64,000 bases of DNA from Seonamhaeicola algicola (GTDB lineage Bacteria > Bacteroidota > Bacteroidia > Flavobacteriales > Flavobacteriaceae), in assembly GCF_007997385.1 (NCBI RefSeq), contig NZ_VOSC01000012.1, forward strand, positions 186,001 through 250,000, written 5' to 3'. Shown piece after piece: positions 8,588-17,442 of the stretch. The notes under the pieces are model-generated. The model ran no database searches. It saw only the letters and a list, made by a program, of their open reading frames with translations, and was not told the DNA's origin. A program made the translations under genes and the position numbers. How positions within the stretch are numbered: the stretch's first letter is position 1; each line of letters begins with the position of its first letter.

Positions 8588-9592
8588 TTATACAAAACTT
8601 CTGAAAATTGAGAACCTTAGTAACACTTCTAACAGCAATAATGCACCTGCTAGTAGTACTAGTGGTCTGTATTTTTCATCGTAATTATAAAATTTGAATT
8701 CTTCAATTTCCGTTTTTTCAAGTTTATTTATTTCGTTATAAATGTCTTCTAGTTTTTTATTGTTTGTGGCTCTAAAATATTCGCCACCAGTTGCTTGAGC
8801 AATTTCTTTTAGTAGGTCTTCATCAATTTCAACTTGAATACGCCCATATTGAAAACTTCCGTTTGGTAAAATACCCACTGGCGATAGTGCCATACCATTA
8901 GTGCCTAAACCAATTGTATAGGTTTTTATACCATATTCTACAGCTAATTCACTTGCTGTAATAGGATCTATAAAACCTGCATTGTTTACACCATCAGTTA
9001 ATAAAATAATAACTTTACTTTTGGCTTTACTGTCTTTTAAGCGGTTTACAGCTGTTGCTAAACCCATACCAATTGCCGTACCACTTTCTATAATGTTGTT
9101 ATATTTTATGCTTTTTAAGGCTCTTAACACAATGGCTTTATCACTGGTAATTGGTGTTTTGGTATAACTTTCTCCAGCGTATTCAACTAAGCCAATACGG
9201 TCATTTGGTCTGCCTTTTATAAATTCTGCAGCTACTTTTTTTAGGGCTTCTAATCTGTTTGGCGATAAATCTTTGGCTAACATACTTGCCGAAACATCAA
9301 TAGCCATAACAATATCAATACCTTTTGTTGTTTTTGTTTTTGTAGAAACATCAACCGTTTGTGGTCTTGCCAACGCTGTTATTAAAAGTATTAATGCTAA
9401 AAGCCTTAAAACAAACAATGCATGCCTTAATTTTGGCAACCATGTATTTGTTACTTTAAAGCCTTTTAAACTTGATATTTTAAGTTCGGCAGTTTGTTTT
9501 TTATGTTTAAAAATATACCAAAGTATAAGTAATGGTAACACTAACAGCAACCAAAACCATTGTTTGTTTAAAAATTGAACGCCTTCTATCAT
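8588..9592 (-). CDS. batA: BatA-like von Willebrand A domain membrane protein
   Basis: 334 residues. N-terminal membrane helices (about 12-28 and 58-78), a VWA domain (about 92-290) with an intact adhesion site (DVSASMLAKDLSPNR) and the LLTDGVNNAG strand, and a C-terminal hydrophobic helix. The start ATG overlaps the stop of the upstream BatD-like gene (ATGA, 9589-9592), so the two are translationally coupled. BatA and BatB are paralogues; this one is closer to the usual BatA in place and length. The role is inferred from the operon: a membrane-anchored metal-dependent binding protein driven by MoxR. Confidence 0.9.
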   Translation of the reverse strand: MIEGVQFLNKQWFWLLLVLPLLILWYIFKHKKQTAELKISSLKGFKVTNTWLPKLRHALFVLRLLALILLITALARPQTVDVSTKTKTTKGIDIVMAIDVSASMLAKDLSPNRLEALKKVAAEFIKGRPNDRIGLVEYAGESYTKTPITSDKAIVLRALKSIKYNNIIESGTAIGMGLATAVNRLKDSKAKSKVIILLTDGVNNAGFIDPITASELAVEYGIKTYTIGLGTNGMALSPVGILPNGSFQYGRIQVEIDEDLLKEIAQATGGEYFRATNNKKLEDIYNEINKLEKTEIEEFKFYNYDEKYRPLVLLAGALLLLEVLLRFSIFRSFV

Positions 9593-11244
9593 TTGCTTTC
9601 TTCTTTTTTAAGTTCTATTGAATTTAAAATGCGCTCTACAATTTGGTCTGCGTAGGTATCATTTTCTCGCCATGTTAATACTATTTGTTGCATAACATTT
9701 TGAGCTGTAAACCCTAAAATAACATATTTACCATTTTCTAATTTACTAGTACCAGGTATTGGCATGCTAAGTGTACCAAATACTTTTAAGCCTTGTGCTC
9801 CGTTTGGTGTTTCAAACTTTTCATTTTTGGTAATAATATTTTTAGCACCTGCGGCTTCATACATTTTTAAATTAGCTTCAATAGCTTGCTGTACATCTAT
9901 TTTGTTTTCGCCTAGGTTTTTGTATTTACTTGTAGCAACTACAACGTTAAATTTATCTATTAAACTACCGTACCCAAATGTTGTTATATCTACTTGTTGT
10001 TTTAACTCATCTGGAATATTAGCATCCATACGTTTTAAAACTTTTGGTGTTGAAATTGATACTGGCGGAAAACCATATGAACTTGTTACCCAATTGCCCT
10101 CTAAAAGTTCTTTACTTTGATGCCCAATTATTGTGTCTTTCACGTAGTTAAACCCATATTTTAATGAAAAACCACCAATAGTTGCTAGCAATAAAAACAC
10201 ACAAATTGCTACGGTAATAATCATTTTTTTGCGTTTCTTTTTTTGTGCTTGCTCATTTCTGTATTGCTCATCAAGTAACTTCTCTTCTTCATCGGGTTCA
10301 GGCAATACGTCTTTTACATGATCAATTTCTGCATCAATGGTATTTCTATCTAATTCGGCTAAAGCAACATCGGGTGCAGATTTTGCGAATTTTACCAAAT
10401 CGGCACGCTTCAAAATACTTTCAATATTTTTTATAGTTTCAGCACTTAAATCTATTTGATTACCTTGTTTTAAAAGGTTAAGCCTTGTAACCAACTCATC
10501 GGTGGTACTTTCTAATGCGTGGTCATATACTTTTTCATCTAAGTATTTTCTAATAACCAGTGTAAGTTCAGAGTAATATGTTTTTAAGTCTTCGTGCTCT
10601 AAATAATGGCTTTCGTCTAGTTTTTTTAAAGCTAATTTGGCTCTGTCATATGGTGGTAAAAGTGCTATTTGCTCTGCTTCGGTTAATGGTTTTTTTCGCC
10701 AAATAAACCACCAAAGTAATGCAGCAACTACGCCAATAATTAACAGTGATATTAAAAGATATTTTAACCAATTACCGCTTGTTTTTTTTACTTCAATAAT
10801 TGGTTTTATATCATACAAACCTTGTTTTGTGGTATCTACAACAATATTATTTACAATAACCTGTAAAGAATCTGTAAAAAATGTTTTGTTGCCTACTACT
10901 ATTTTTTGCTTTGGAATGGTATATGCACCAGAATCAAATTGTGTTAAACCGTATTTTTTTATAAGGTTGTATTTGCTGTTTTTTTTAACGGTATCAACAG
11001 CGTAAGATTCTATCATTTCTAATGGCGAAAATGTTTGTCCTTCGGGGAAAACCACTAATTGAGTAGTATCTGTTTCAACCTCAACCTTAAAGGTTATTTG
11101 CTGGCCAATTTTTATTGTTGTGGAATCTATGGACGCTGTAACTTGACCAAATAAGACACTAGAAAAAAGACACAAGACACTAGTTAAAAAAGCTACTGCA
11201 CTTTTTTTGTAAAAAAACAAATTATATCTCTTATCTCTTATCAC
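9589..11244 (-). CDS. BatD-like two-helix membrane protein of the Bat operon
   Basis: 551 residues. A signal peptide (cleavage near VLFGQ, about residue 34) precedes a short extracytoplasmic beta-domain (SIDSTTIKIGQQITFKVEVE, like the first BatD domain). A membrane helix follows at about 160-182 (LLIIGVVAALLWWFIWRKK), then a charged helical cytoplasmic part with TEAEQIALLPPYDRAKLALK, a second helix (about 345-365) and a final alpha/beta domain. I know no experimental function. Position between DUF58 and batA is usual for flavobacterial Bat operons. The GTG at 11244 gives a long charged leader; a TTG at 11220 would give a cleaner signal peptide (MFFYKKSAVAF). The start is therefore uncertain. 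Confidence 0.8.
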   Translation of the reverse strand: MIRDKRYNLFFYKKSAVAFLTSVLCLFSSVLFGQVTASIDSTTIKIGQQITFKVEVETDTTQLVVFPEGQTFSPLEMIESYAVDTVKKNSKYNLIKKYGLTQFDSGAYTIPKQKIVVGNKTFFTDSLQVIVNNIVVDTTKQGLYDIKPIIEVKKTSGNWLKYLLISLLIIGVVAALLWWFIWRKKPLTEAEQIALLPPYDRAKLALKKLDESHYLEHEDLKTYYSELTLVIRKYLDEKVYDHALESTTDELVTRLNLLKQGNQIDLSAETIKNIESILKRADLVKFAKSAPDVALAELDRNTIDAEIDHVKDVLPEPDEEEKLLDEQYRNEQAQKKKRKKMIITVAICVFLLLATIGGFSLKYGFNYVKDTIIGHQSKELLEGNWVTSSYGFPPVSISTPKVLKRMDANIPDELKQQVDITTFGYGSLIDKFNVVVATSKYKNLGENKIDVQQAIEANLKMYEAAGAKNIITKNEKFETPNGAQGLKVFGTLSMPIPGTSKLENGKYVILGFTAQNVMQQIVLTWRENDTYADQIVERILNSIELKKEESK

Positions 11245-11271
11245 TTTTAACTTTTAACTTTTAACTTTTAA
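11244..11271. repeat. Four tandem copies of a 7-bp unit
   Basis: The unit cttttaa occurs four times in direct succession, preceded by two imperfect copies of tctctta. The array fills the gap between the DUF58 gene stop and the next gene of the operon, and may include that gene's apparent GTG start. Such slippage-prone spacers can change length between strains. Confidence 0.85.
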
Positions 11272-11273
11272 TA

Positions 11274-12140
11274 TTATCCTCTTCGTTTAAAGTATCCTAA
11301 TAATTTTTTCACGTAGCTTTCATCTACCCTACAATCAATAGAGCCTGCTCCAGATTTGGTAAAGCTGTTTTTATAATAGTCTACTTTTTGTTTGTAAAAC
11401 TTAGCATAATTATGCCTAACTTTTTTTGATGACGTGTTTACTAACATAAGCTCGCCAGTTTCTTCGTCTTGCATTTGTACCATACCTAAATTTGGTATGT
11501 TTTCTTCGCGTTTATCAAACACCCTAATGCCGGTAACATCATGTTTACCCGATACAATTTTCATGGTGTGCTGATAATCATCGGCTATAAAATCAGAAAG
11601 TATAAATACTATGGCTTTCTTTTTCATAACGTTTGATAAGAATTTTAAAGCCTCGGCAACATTTGTTTGTTTACTTTCTGGCTGAAACTCTATTAATTCA
11701 CGTATAATTCTGAGTACATGCGACCGCCCTTTCTTTGGCGGAATGTAAAGTTCTACTTTATCAGAAAATAAAATAAGCCCTATTTTATCGTTATTTTGTG
11801 TGGCCGAAAATGCTAAAGTTGCTGCAATTTCGGTAACTACTTCGTTTTTAAATTGCTGCTCGGTACCAAAAAATTCTGAGCCTGAAACATCAACCATAAG
11901 CATCATGGTTAATTCGCGTTCTTCTTCAAAAACTTTTACAAATGGCTCATTGTATCTGGCTGTAACATTCCAGTCTATGTTTCTAACATCATCACCAAAT
12001 TGATACTGGCGTACTTCAGAAAACGTCATACCACGCCCTTTGAAGGTAGAGTGGTATTCGCCTCCAAATACATGATCAGACAAACGGCGTGTCTTAATCT
12101 CTATTTTGCGTACTTTTTTTAGTAATTCTTTAGTATCCAT
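11274..12140 (-). CDS. DUF58 domain protein of MoxR/Bat operon
   Basis: 288 residues, soluble by sequence (no membrane segment). The DUF58 core is seen as GRGMTFSEVRQYQFGDDVR followed by NIDWNVTARYNEPFVKVFEE. It is followed by a VWA-like fold with an adhesion-site DVSGSEFFG and ILSDFIADD. DUF58 proteins are near-universal partners of MoxR ATPases and are thought to be their VWA-type substrates or adaptors. It lies 77 bp downstream of the moxR gene and 29 bp upstream of the BatD-like gene, all on one strand. The family call is firm; the mechanism is known only in outline. Confidence 0.92.
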   Translation of the reverse strand: MDTKELLKKVRKIEIKTRRLSDHVFGGEYHSTFKGRGMTFSEVRQYQFGDDVRNIDWNVTARYNEPFVKVFEEERELTMMLMVDVSGSEFFGTEQQFKNEVVTEIAATLAFSATQNNDKIGLILFSDKVELYIPPKKGRSHVLRIIRELIEFQPESKQTNVAEALKFLSNVMKKKAIVFILSDFIADDYQHTMKIVSGKHDVTGIRVFDKREENIPNLGMVQMQDEETGELMLVNTSSKKVRHNYAKFYKQKVDYYKNSFTKSGAGSIDCRVDESYVKKLLGYFKRRG

Positions 12141-12168
12141 CGTTTAATTGTCTATTGAATATTTATTA

Positions 12169-12193
12169 TTGATTATTAACTCTCAATAATCAA
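12169..12193. repeat. 9-bp inverted repeat in moxR-DUF58 spacer
   Basis: Arms ttgattatt (12169-12177) and aataatcaa (12185-12193) are perfect complements around a 7-nt loop. More caatt/aattg half repeats follow at 12191-12211. No T-tract follows on the operon strand, so it is unlikely to terminate; it may be a processing or stability hairpin, or simply neutral spacer sequence. Confidence 0.6.
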
Positions 12194-12217
12194 TTGGCAA
12201 TTATCAATTGAGCAATT

Positions 12218-13222
12218 TTAAGGTACTTCAATTTCGTTTACTATTTTGTTTATGATGTCTAATGAAGTTATGTTTTCTGCCTCAGCTTCGTAGGTAATAC
12301 CTATTCTGTGGCGCAGCACATCGTGCACTACGGCTCTTACATCTTCAGGAATTACATAACCTCTTCGTTTTATAAATGCATAACATTTGGCTGCAGTTGC
12401 TAAATTTATACTACCACGAGGTGAAGCCCCAAAAGAAATTAATGGTTTTAAGTCTGCTAATTTATATTTTTCAGGATATCTGGTAGCAAAAATAATATCT
12501 AGAATATATTTTTCAATTTTTTCATCCATGTAAACCTCTTTTACAGCTTTTTGTGCATTAAGTATTTGCTGCACAGAAACCACAGGGTTTACTTTTTCAA
12601 AAGCGCCTTTTAGGTTAGCTCTAATAATAAGTTGCTCTTCATCAATTTTAGGATAATCTATAACTGTTTTTAGCATAAAACGGTCTACTTGCGCCTCAGG
12701 CAAAGGGTATGTTCCTTCTTGCTCAACTGGGTTTTGGGTAGCCATTACTAAAAAGGGTTTGTCTAGTATAAAGGTTTCATCGCCAATAGTAACTTGCTTT
12801 TCTTGCATAGCTTCTAATAAGGCAGATTGTACTTTTGCTGGTGCACGGTTTATCTCATCGGCTAATACAAAGTTTGCAAAAATGGGTCCTTTTTTTATTG
12901 AGAAATCGTTTTCTTTTATGTTGTAAATTAATGTACCAACAACATCGGCTGGTAATAAATCTGGTGTAAATTGTATTCTGCTAAAACTACCATCAACTAC
13001 CTGAGACAGCGTGTTAATTGCCAGTGTTTTAGCTAGCCCAGGCACACCTTCAAGTAAAATATGCCCTTGCCCAAGCAAACCAATTAGCAAACGTTCTACC
13101 ATGTGCTTTTGGCCTACAATAACCTTGTTCATTTCTAGCATGAGTAAATCTACAAAAGCACTTTCTTTTTCAATCTTTTCGTTAATAGACTTAATATCAA
13201 TTGTACCAGTTTCTTGCATCAT
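12218..13222 (-). CDS. MoxR family AAA+ ATPase
   Basis: 334 residues. AAA+ core with Walker A GVPGLAKT (about residue 81), Walker B as ADEINRAPAKVQSALLEAMQE, sensor 1 ATQNPVEQEG, and the MoxR-type FGASPRGSINLATAAKCYA near residue 285. Cytoplasmic. MoxR ATPases act as chaperone-like remodelers of VWA partners, here DUF58, BatA and BatB. It is the first gene of the Bat operon, with a promoter candidate just upstream. Two Met codons begin the frame (13222 and 13219). Length and motifs are complete. Confidence 0.95.
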   Translation of the reverse strand: MMQETGTIDIKSINEKIEKESAFVDLLMLEMNKVIVGQKHMVERLLIGLLGQGHILLEGVPGLAKTLAINTLSQVVDGSFSRIQFTPDLLPADVVGTLIYNIKENDFSIKKGPIFANFVLADEINRAPAKVQSALLEAMQEKQVTIGDETFILDKPFLVMATQNPVEQEGTYPLPEAQVDRFMLKTVIDYPKIDEEQLIIRANLKGAFEKVNPVVSVQQILNAQKAVKEVYMDEKIEKYILDIIFATRYPEKYKLADLKPLISFGASPRGSINLATAAKCYAFIKRRGYVIPEDVRAVVHDVLRHRIGITYEAEAENITSLDIINKIVNEIEVP

Positions 13223-13241
13223 TTTTATTTTTTTTGAAGCC

Positions 13242-13273
13242 CGAATATAATAAGCTTCATTGAGTGTTGCAAA
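13242..13273 (-). promoter_or_regulatory. Candidate promoter of the moxR-bat operon
   Basis: On the minus strand a TTTG (13273-13270) and a TATATTCG (13249-13242) are separated by 20 bp. The Bacteroidota consensus is TTTG, 19 bp, TAnnTTTG, so the second box has one mismatch and the spacing is off by one. It lies about 20 bp before the moxR start, which fits a short leader. Confidence 0.5.
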
Positions 13274-13449
13274 TTGTTAAAATTTTTACTGACTTGCTGT
13301 TAAAAATTGGTTAAAAATATTTAGCAAAGATGCCGTATTATCAATAGTTTGCATATAAATTAAATTGAAACAGCATTACATATTTTTTTTAATCTGTTTT
13401 AAGTATTTTTATACAGCATAATATTTTCTTTTCAAAAGAAATAGCCACC

Positions 13450-14583
13450 ATGATTAACAAGCGCCTACTTATTAAACACCTTTTGGCTCATAATGATGAA
13501 AACAGTTTTTATGACAAGAAACGAAAGGTTGATATTAGCCATAAAGAAGGAAAGGCTAAATTTTTAAAGCATATTTGTGCACTATCAAATAGCAACCCAA
13601 AAAATAATGCCTACATTGTAATTGGTGTTGAAGATGAAGATAATAACATTGTTGGTGTTGATTTTTTTGATGATAGCAAAATACAAAACTTAATTAACGC
13701 CTATTTAACAAGCCCACCCATAGTGCAATATGAAAACATTCCTTTTCCGCACTTACCCGATGACAAAGTTGTGGGGTTAGTTACCATTAGGCCTACAGGA
13801 AAACTTACATCACTCAGAAAAAATATTTGGAAATATTACGGCGGTTCAGTGTTTTTTAGAGATGGCAGCATGAGCATGCCCAAAGTGTTTGATATTGAAA
13901 TAAAAGATGTTAACTCTAAAATTGTTGAAGCTATTGAAAACAATGCCCAAAACAACATTGAACATACGCTAAATGGAGTTTTTGATTTTATGAATAAACG
14001 TAAAGACTACAATGCCAAATACAAAGTTTTTAAAGAGTATTTTGTACTATGCTGGAGCGGACAAAAAAAGGTTGTAAAAAATGAAACGTTTTTCTCTAGG
14101 GTTGATATTGAGTTGGTAAACGAACAAGTGCGCTTATTCTTTTCGGCGCTTGATGAAGTGTCAATTGTATACAACGAAGATAGTTTTAAAATTGTTGAGT
14201 ACGTTAATTTAGGACTTCAAAACAAACGAAAATATTACAAACTAGAAGAAACACACATTAAGTTTGAAAACAACGCTAATTACAACATAGAAACCAAACT
14301 TTTATTTGAGCCACCAGAGTTTGACAAAAAAGTACTGCACCATATATACAACACCAACAACACCATACTTAGTAAACTAAAAAAAGGGATTGCTCTAACA
14401 AAAAACGAAGAAGCAGACTTGCTAAACTTACCAGCAACTTATTTAATTTGTTACTTAAATTTATTTCATGATGCTATAAATAAATTAAAAGAAGCCAAAC
14501 CATATTTAAAACAACACAACTTAAAAGTTTATCAATTATACAAAGAAACCATGCGTATTTTACGAAAAGTGAAATACAGTTAA
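13450..14583 (+). CDS. AlbA_2/Schlafen-type putative ATP-binding protein
   Basis: 377 residues, soluble. The N-terminal 130 residues look like an AlbA_2 (Schlafen AlbA) domain: KAKFLKHICALSNSNPKNNA, YIVIGVEDEDNNIVGVDFFD and VVGLVTIRPTGKLTSLRKN. The remaining helical part I do not recognise. Proteins with this domain include nucleic-acid-binding regulators and nucleases, but the specific function here is unknown. It stands alone on the plus strand, divergent from the moxR operon, with a 227-bp gap upstream and a small RNA candidate downstream. Codon use looks like its neighbours. Confidence 0.72.
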   Translation: MINKRLLIKHLLAHNDENSFYDKKRKVDISHKEGKAKFLKHICALSNSNPKNNAYIVIGVEDEDNNIVGVDFFDDSKIQNLINAYLTSPPIVQYENIPFPHLPDDKVVGLVTIRPTGKLTSLRKNIWKYYGGSVFFRDGSMSMPKVFDIEIKDVNSKIVEAIENNAQNNIEHTLNGVFDFMNKRKDYNAKYKVFKEYFVLCWSGQKKVVKNETFFSRVDIELVNEQVRLFFSALDEVSIVYNEDSFKIVEYVNLGLQNKRKYYKLEETHIKFENNANYNIETKLLFEPPEFDKKVLHHIYNTNNTILSKLKKGIALTKNEEADLLNLPATYLICYLNLFHDAINKLKEAKPYLKQHNLKVYQLYKETMRILRKVKYS

Positions 14584-14620
14584 TTTCTCACAAAAATTAA
14601 CCTTTAGTTAACGTTAAAGC

Positions 14621-14651
14621 TTTGCTAATAATAAAAAACACTTTACTTTTG
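14621..14651 (+). promoter_or_regulatory. Consensus Bacteroidota promoter for a small RNA
   Basis: TTTG at 14621-14624 and TACTTTTG at 14644-14651 are exactly 19 bp apart, an exact match to the Bacteroidota sigma consensus at both boxes. The only plus-strand structure downstream is a hairpin with a T-tract ending near 14724; there is no plus-strand gene. An imperfect palindrome around gttaac lies just upstream (14603-14620). Confidence 0.75.
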
Positions 14652-14656
14652 CAATG

Positions 14657-14724
14657 CTATTAATCTTTTTAAGATATAACCTTGTTTCTCCCATAAAATT
14701 TGGCACTGAAGCAAGGTTTTTTTT
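14657..14724 (+). ncRNA. Candidate small RNA, about 65-70 nt
   Basis: Predicted from its borders. Transcription should begin about 6-7 nt after the TAnnTTTG box and end at a hairpin with stem aaccttgtttc (14678-14688) and gaagcaaggtt (14708-14718), 11 bp with one G-U pair, a 19-nt loop rich in single-stranded purines, and a run of eight T (14717-14724). There is no open reading frame of note. On the minus strand the hairpin is not followed by a T-tract, so it is not the terminator of the convergent DUF1501 gene. Alternatively it could merely terminate the gene ending at 14583, but that would not explain the perfect promoter between them. Function unknown. Confidence 0.65.
14678..14724 (+). 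terminator. Intrinsic terminator at the end of the small RNA candidate
   Basis: An 11-bp stem with one wobble pair and a 19-nt loop, followed immediately by eight T on the plus strand. The loop is longer than in ordinary terminators and may have a function of its own. The U-run stops 3 bp before the end of the convergent DUF1501 gene. Confidence 0.75.
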
Positions 14725-14726
14725 AT

Positions 14727-15917
14727 TTATATAAAATGCAATTGTTTAAATGATTTTTTAAGTACTTTTTCATCATTTACATCTAACCATTTATTTAAAA
14801 CTGAAGCGTAAATAGCTCTAAAGTCTATTTCAAATTTTAAATCGCCATTAGCATCTAAATCTTCCAAATTGGCCATATTGTTATATAAACCAGGTTTACG
14901 CAACTGATTACCAATAATAAATAAATTATTAGCAGCACCATGGTCTGTGCCAGCGCTACCATTTTGTTTTACACGCCTTCCAAATTCTGAAAAGGTTAAA
15001 ATTAACGTATCATTAAAGGTGCCACCTGCTTGTAAATCTTTAACAAAAGCCTCAACAGCTTCAGCATACTGACTCAACAAGCGTTTTTGTGTACCCAACT
15101 GGTTTACATGTGTATCAAACCCATTTAAAGCCGCATAATACACTTTAGTTTCTAAATGCGAATTAATAAATTGAGCCGTTGTTTTTAATTGTTTACCAAA
15201 TTTATTTGAAGGATATTCTATGTTTGATGATACGGTTTTGCTAGATTCATAAATATATTTAGCTGATGCATGTGCTTCAATCATAGATTTATATAAATAC
15301 CCTAAATTATGTTCATTTAAATGCGCATCATTTTGATGGTTATATAAGTTTTTAAAATACGGGTCTCTAGATAAATTAAATAGCGCTTTGGCATCTTGTG
15401 TGGCAATGGCATTGGTGGTTTCACCTTTCATGGCTAAAGATAAACTGTCGTTAATTTCAATGGCAGCATATGGTTTTTGGCCATAATAATCTAAATACCT
15501 ACCAATCCAACCACTTTGCGAATACTCATTAGCATTGGTTGCTGTTTGCCAAATATCGGTAGACCTAAAATGCGATCGGTTTGGGTTTGGGTAGCCCACA
15601 TTGTTTATTATTGTTAAAAAACCCTCATCATAAAGCCTGTTTAAAGGTGCTAAACTAGGGTGCAAACCAACCTGATTTGTAAGCTTTAAAACATTGTTTT
15701 TAGCAATACTTAATGTGGGGCGTGCGTTGTAGTAAGTATCATTTTCAAATGGAATTACGGTATTTAACCCGTCGTTTCCGCCAGATAATTGAATTATTAC
15801 CAAACGTTTATACCCTAAACTTGCACTAGCAACATTTTCAAAAGCTTTAACAAAACTTGGTACAAAAAATAAACTACTTGCTAATGATGATTGTTTTAAA
15901 AATTTTCTTCTATCCAT
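14727..15917 (-). CDS. DUF1501 domain protein (exported, Tat-like leader)
   Basis: About 396 residues from the ATG at 15917; an upstream in-frame GTG at 15926 is less likely. The leader (MDRRKFLKQSSLASSLFFVP) has twin arginines and a hydrophobic core like a Tat signal. The body shows DUF1501 traits, a sulfatase/alkaline-phosphatase-like fold: LVIIQLSGGNDGLNTVIPFE, NVGYPNPNRSHFRSTDIWQ, TFSEFGRRVKQNGSAGTDHG. Its start is 2 bp past the stop of the DUF1800 gene, so the pair is co-transcribed. The two families almost always occur together in Bacteroidota and Planctomycetes; their biochemical role is unknown. Confidence 0.9.
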   Translation of the reverse strand: MDRRKFLKQSSLASSLFFVPSFVKAFENVASASLGYKRLVIIQLSGGNDGLNTVIPFENDTYYNARPTLSIAKNNVLKLTNQVGLHPSLAPLNRLYDEGFLTIINNVGYPNPNRSHFRSTDIWQTATNANEYSQSGWIGRYLDYYGQKPYAAIEINDSLSLAMKGETTNAIATQDAKALFNLSRDPYFKNLYNHQNDAHLNEHNLGYLYKSMIEAHASAKYIYESSKTVSSNIEYPSNKFGKQLKTTAQFINSHLETKVYYAALNGFDTHVNQLGTQKRLLSQYAEAVEAFVKDLQAGGTFNDTLILTFSEFGRRVKQNGSAGTDHGAANNLFIIGNQLRKPGLYNNMANLEDLDANGDLKFEIDFRAIYASVLNKWLDVNDEKVLKKSFKQLHFI

Positions 15918-15919
15918 AA

Positions 15920-17299
15920 TTAACACATTTGATATTCAGGTAAAGACATTAATTGCACACAGTATTCTTGCTTTGAAACCTTTTGCAATCCGTTTAAATA
16001 ATTTTTGGCTACAGGCGAAATGTTACAAGCTAAAACATAGTGTTGCAAGTGGTTTATATCAATATTTTTAAAATGTTTATTGAAGTAGTTCCAGTTACTT
16101 TCAACATTAAAACGCTTACCAAAATTCTTTTTAAAATAGTTCTTTTTTTGCGCCATTAAAACATCTGATGCGCCTTCTTCTGTTTTAGAAATATAGGCAC
16201 TGTTTAATAATAACGATGGTAATTTTAAACGCATGGTTATGGTATTACTATCTATCCAGTTTTTACCACCTTTCCAGCCCGCAACATTTGGCGGATCTAA
16301 AAGCACTTGCCCTAATAAACGCTGCAAATACAATAATTGTTTTTGGTTTTTAAATGTGGTTGGCACTAATGTTTGTATACCAACTAATAGCTCTATGGGC
16401 GATTTAATTTTATTACCAATATTTTCTTCAGCATAAAACCATTTAGAGCTACAAACATGACGCATAAGCGCTTCAATATTATAGTTTTTATAAAACACTT
16501 GTGTCATTTCTTCAACATGTGCTTTGTTTATAACGTCATTTACGTAGTAGCGGTACAATTTTTCGCAAATGTATTGCGCACAACGCTTTTGGTTTAAAAT
16601 AATATCAACAATATTGTTTCCTTGGAAGTTGCCAGTTTGCCCAAAAAATGTTTTTTCACCATGATCATGCAAACGTTTTCTAAACAAAGAATTGCCTTGT
16701 AAATCATGTGCATACCCTGTAAAAGCTCTTGCAGCCTCTTTTATATCTTGCTCAGTGTAATTACCAACACCCAAAGTAAAAAGCTCCATAAGCTCACGGG
16801 CAAAATTTTCATTAGGTTTTTGCTTTTTATTTTGCTTAGTGTTTAAATACTTTGTCATGGCAGCTTCTTTTGAAACCGCATTTACAAAGTCTTTAAAATT
16901 ACCTAAAGCGTGTTTACGCAAGGTATTGTGATATTTTTGAGTGTATATATAATTGTTGTCTTCGCACACAAAATGATTAGCCCAAAAAAGTGTCATTTTT
17001 TCACGTACTACTTCTGTTGAGTTACTCATTCTATCAATCCACGCCACATTAAGTTTTGGTGTTAATTGCCTACTTAACTTTTGAATTTCACGCAGATTTT
17101 CTTTTGCCGTTACATAAGAATCTCCTATTAAAGCTTTTAATTTTGAAGTATCTTGGGTTAATGGTGTTATGGTTTTTGAAGCATCAAACAAATTATTTAC
17201 TATTTGCTTTTTACTTTTTTTAGAAATTTCATCTAATTCACTAGGTAAAATACCAAAACCTAAGCGCCTGTATAAATGTAAAATATGTTTTTGCTCCAT
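15920..17299 (-). CDS. DUF1800 domain protein
   Basis: 459 residues, helical, without a clear signal peptide. DUF1800 hallmarks are visible: HLYRRLGFGILPSELDEI at the start, MTLFWANHFVCEDNNY, NENFARELMELFTLGVGNYT around residue 165, and the LGQVLLDPPNVAGWKGGKNW segment near residue 330. Function is unknown. It is directly upstream of the DUF1501 gene in a two-gene operon; partner proteins may form one envelope complex. The gene is complete, of normal length, with no frameshift. Confidence 0.9.
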   Translation of the reverse strand: MEQKHILHLYRRLGFGILPSELDEISKKSKKQIVNNLFDASKTITPLTQDTSKLKALIGDSYVTAKENLREIQKLSRQLTPKLNVAWIDRMSNSTEVVREKMTLFWANHFVCEDNNYIYTQKYHNTLRKHALGNFKDFVNAVSKEAAMTKYLNTKQNKKQKPNENFARELMELFTLGVGNYTEQDIKEAARAFTGYAHDLQGNSLFRKRLHDHGEKTFFGQTGNFQGNNIVDIILNQKRCAQYICEKLYRYYVNDVINKAHVEEMTQVFYKNYNIEALMRHVCSSKWFYAEENIGNKIKSPIELLVGIQTLVPTTFKNQKQLLYLQRLLGQVLLDPPNVAGWKGGKNWIDSNTITMRLKLPSLLLNSAYISKTEEGASDVLMAQKKNYFKKNFGKRFNVESNWNYFNKHFKNIDINHLQHYVLACNISPVAKNYLNGLQKVSKQEYCVQLMSLPEYQMC

Positions 17300-17386
17300 A
17301 ACTAATATTATAAATTAAAACTAAAAAAACACTGTAATCATTTAGACTTTAATAATTTAAAAAGGTTTAATTATGAAAGATATAAA

Positions 17387-17417
17387 AAAAGCTGTTTCAA
17401 AAAACGAAACAGCTTTT
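17387..17417 (-). terminator. Intrinsic terminator of the OmpA/HhH operon
   Basis: Arms aaaagctgtttc (17387-17398) and gaaacagctttt (17406-17417) form a perfect 12-bp stem with a 7-nt loop. Read on the minus strand it ends in a T-run (17390-17384), 25 bp after the stop of the helix-hairpin-helix gene. Confidence 0.85.
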
Positions 17418-17442
17418 ATTTATTACAATTATACTATGTGTT

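Noticed and set aside
12169-12193. Inverted repeat as an intrinsic terminator within the Bat operon
   Set aside because: No T-run follows on the operon strand.
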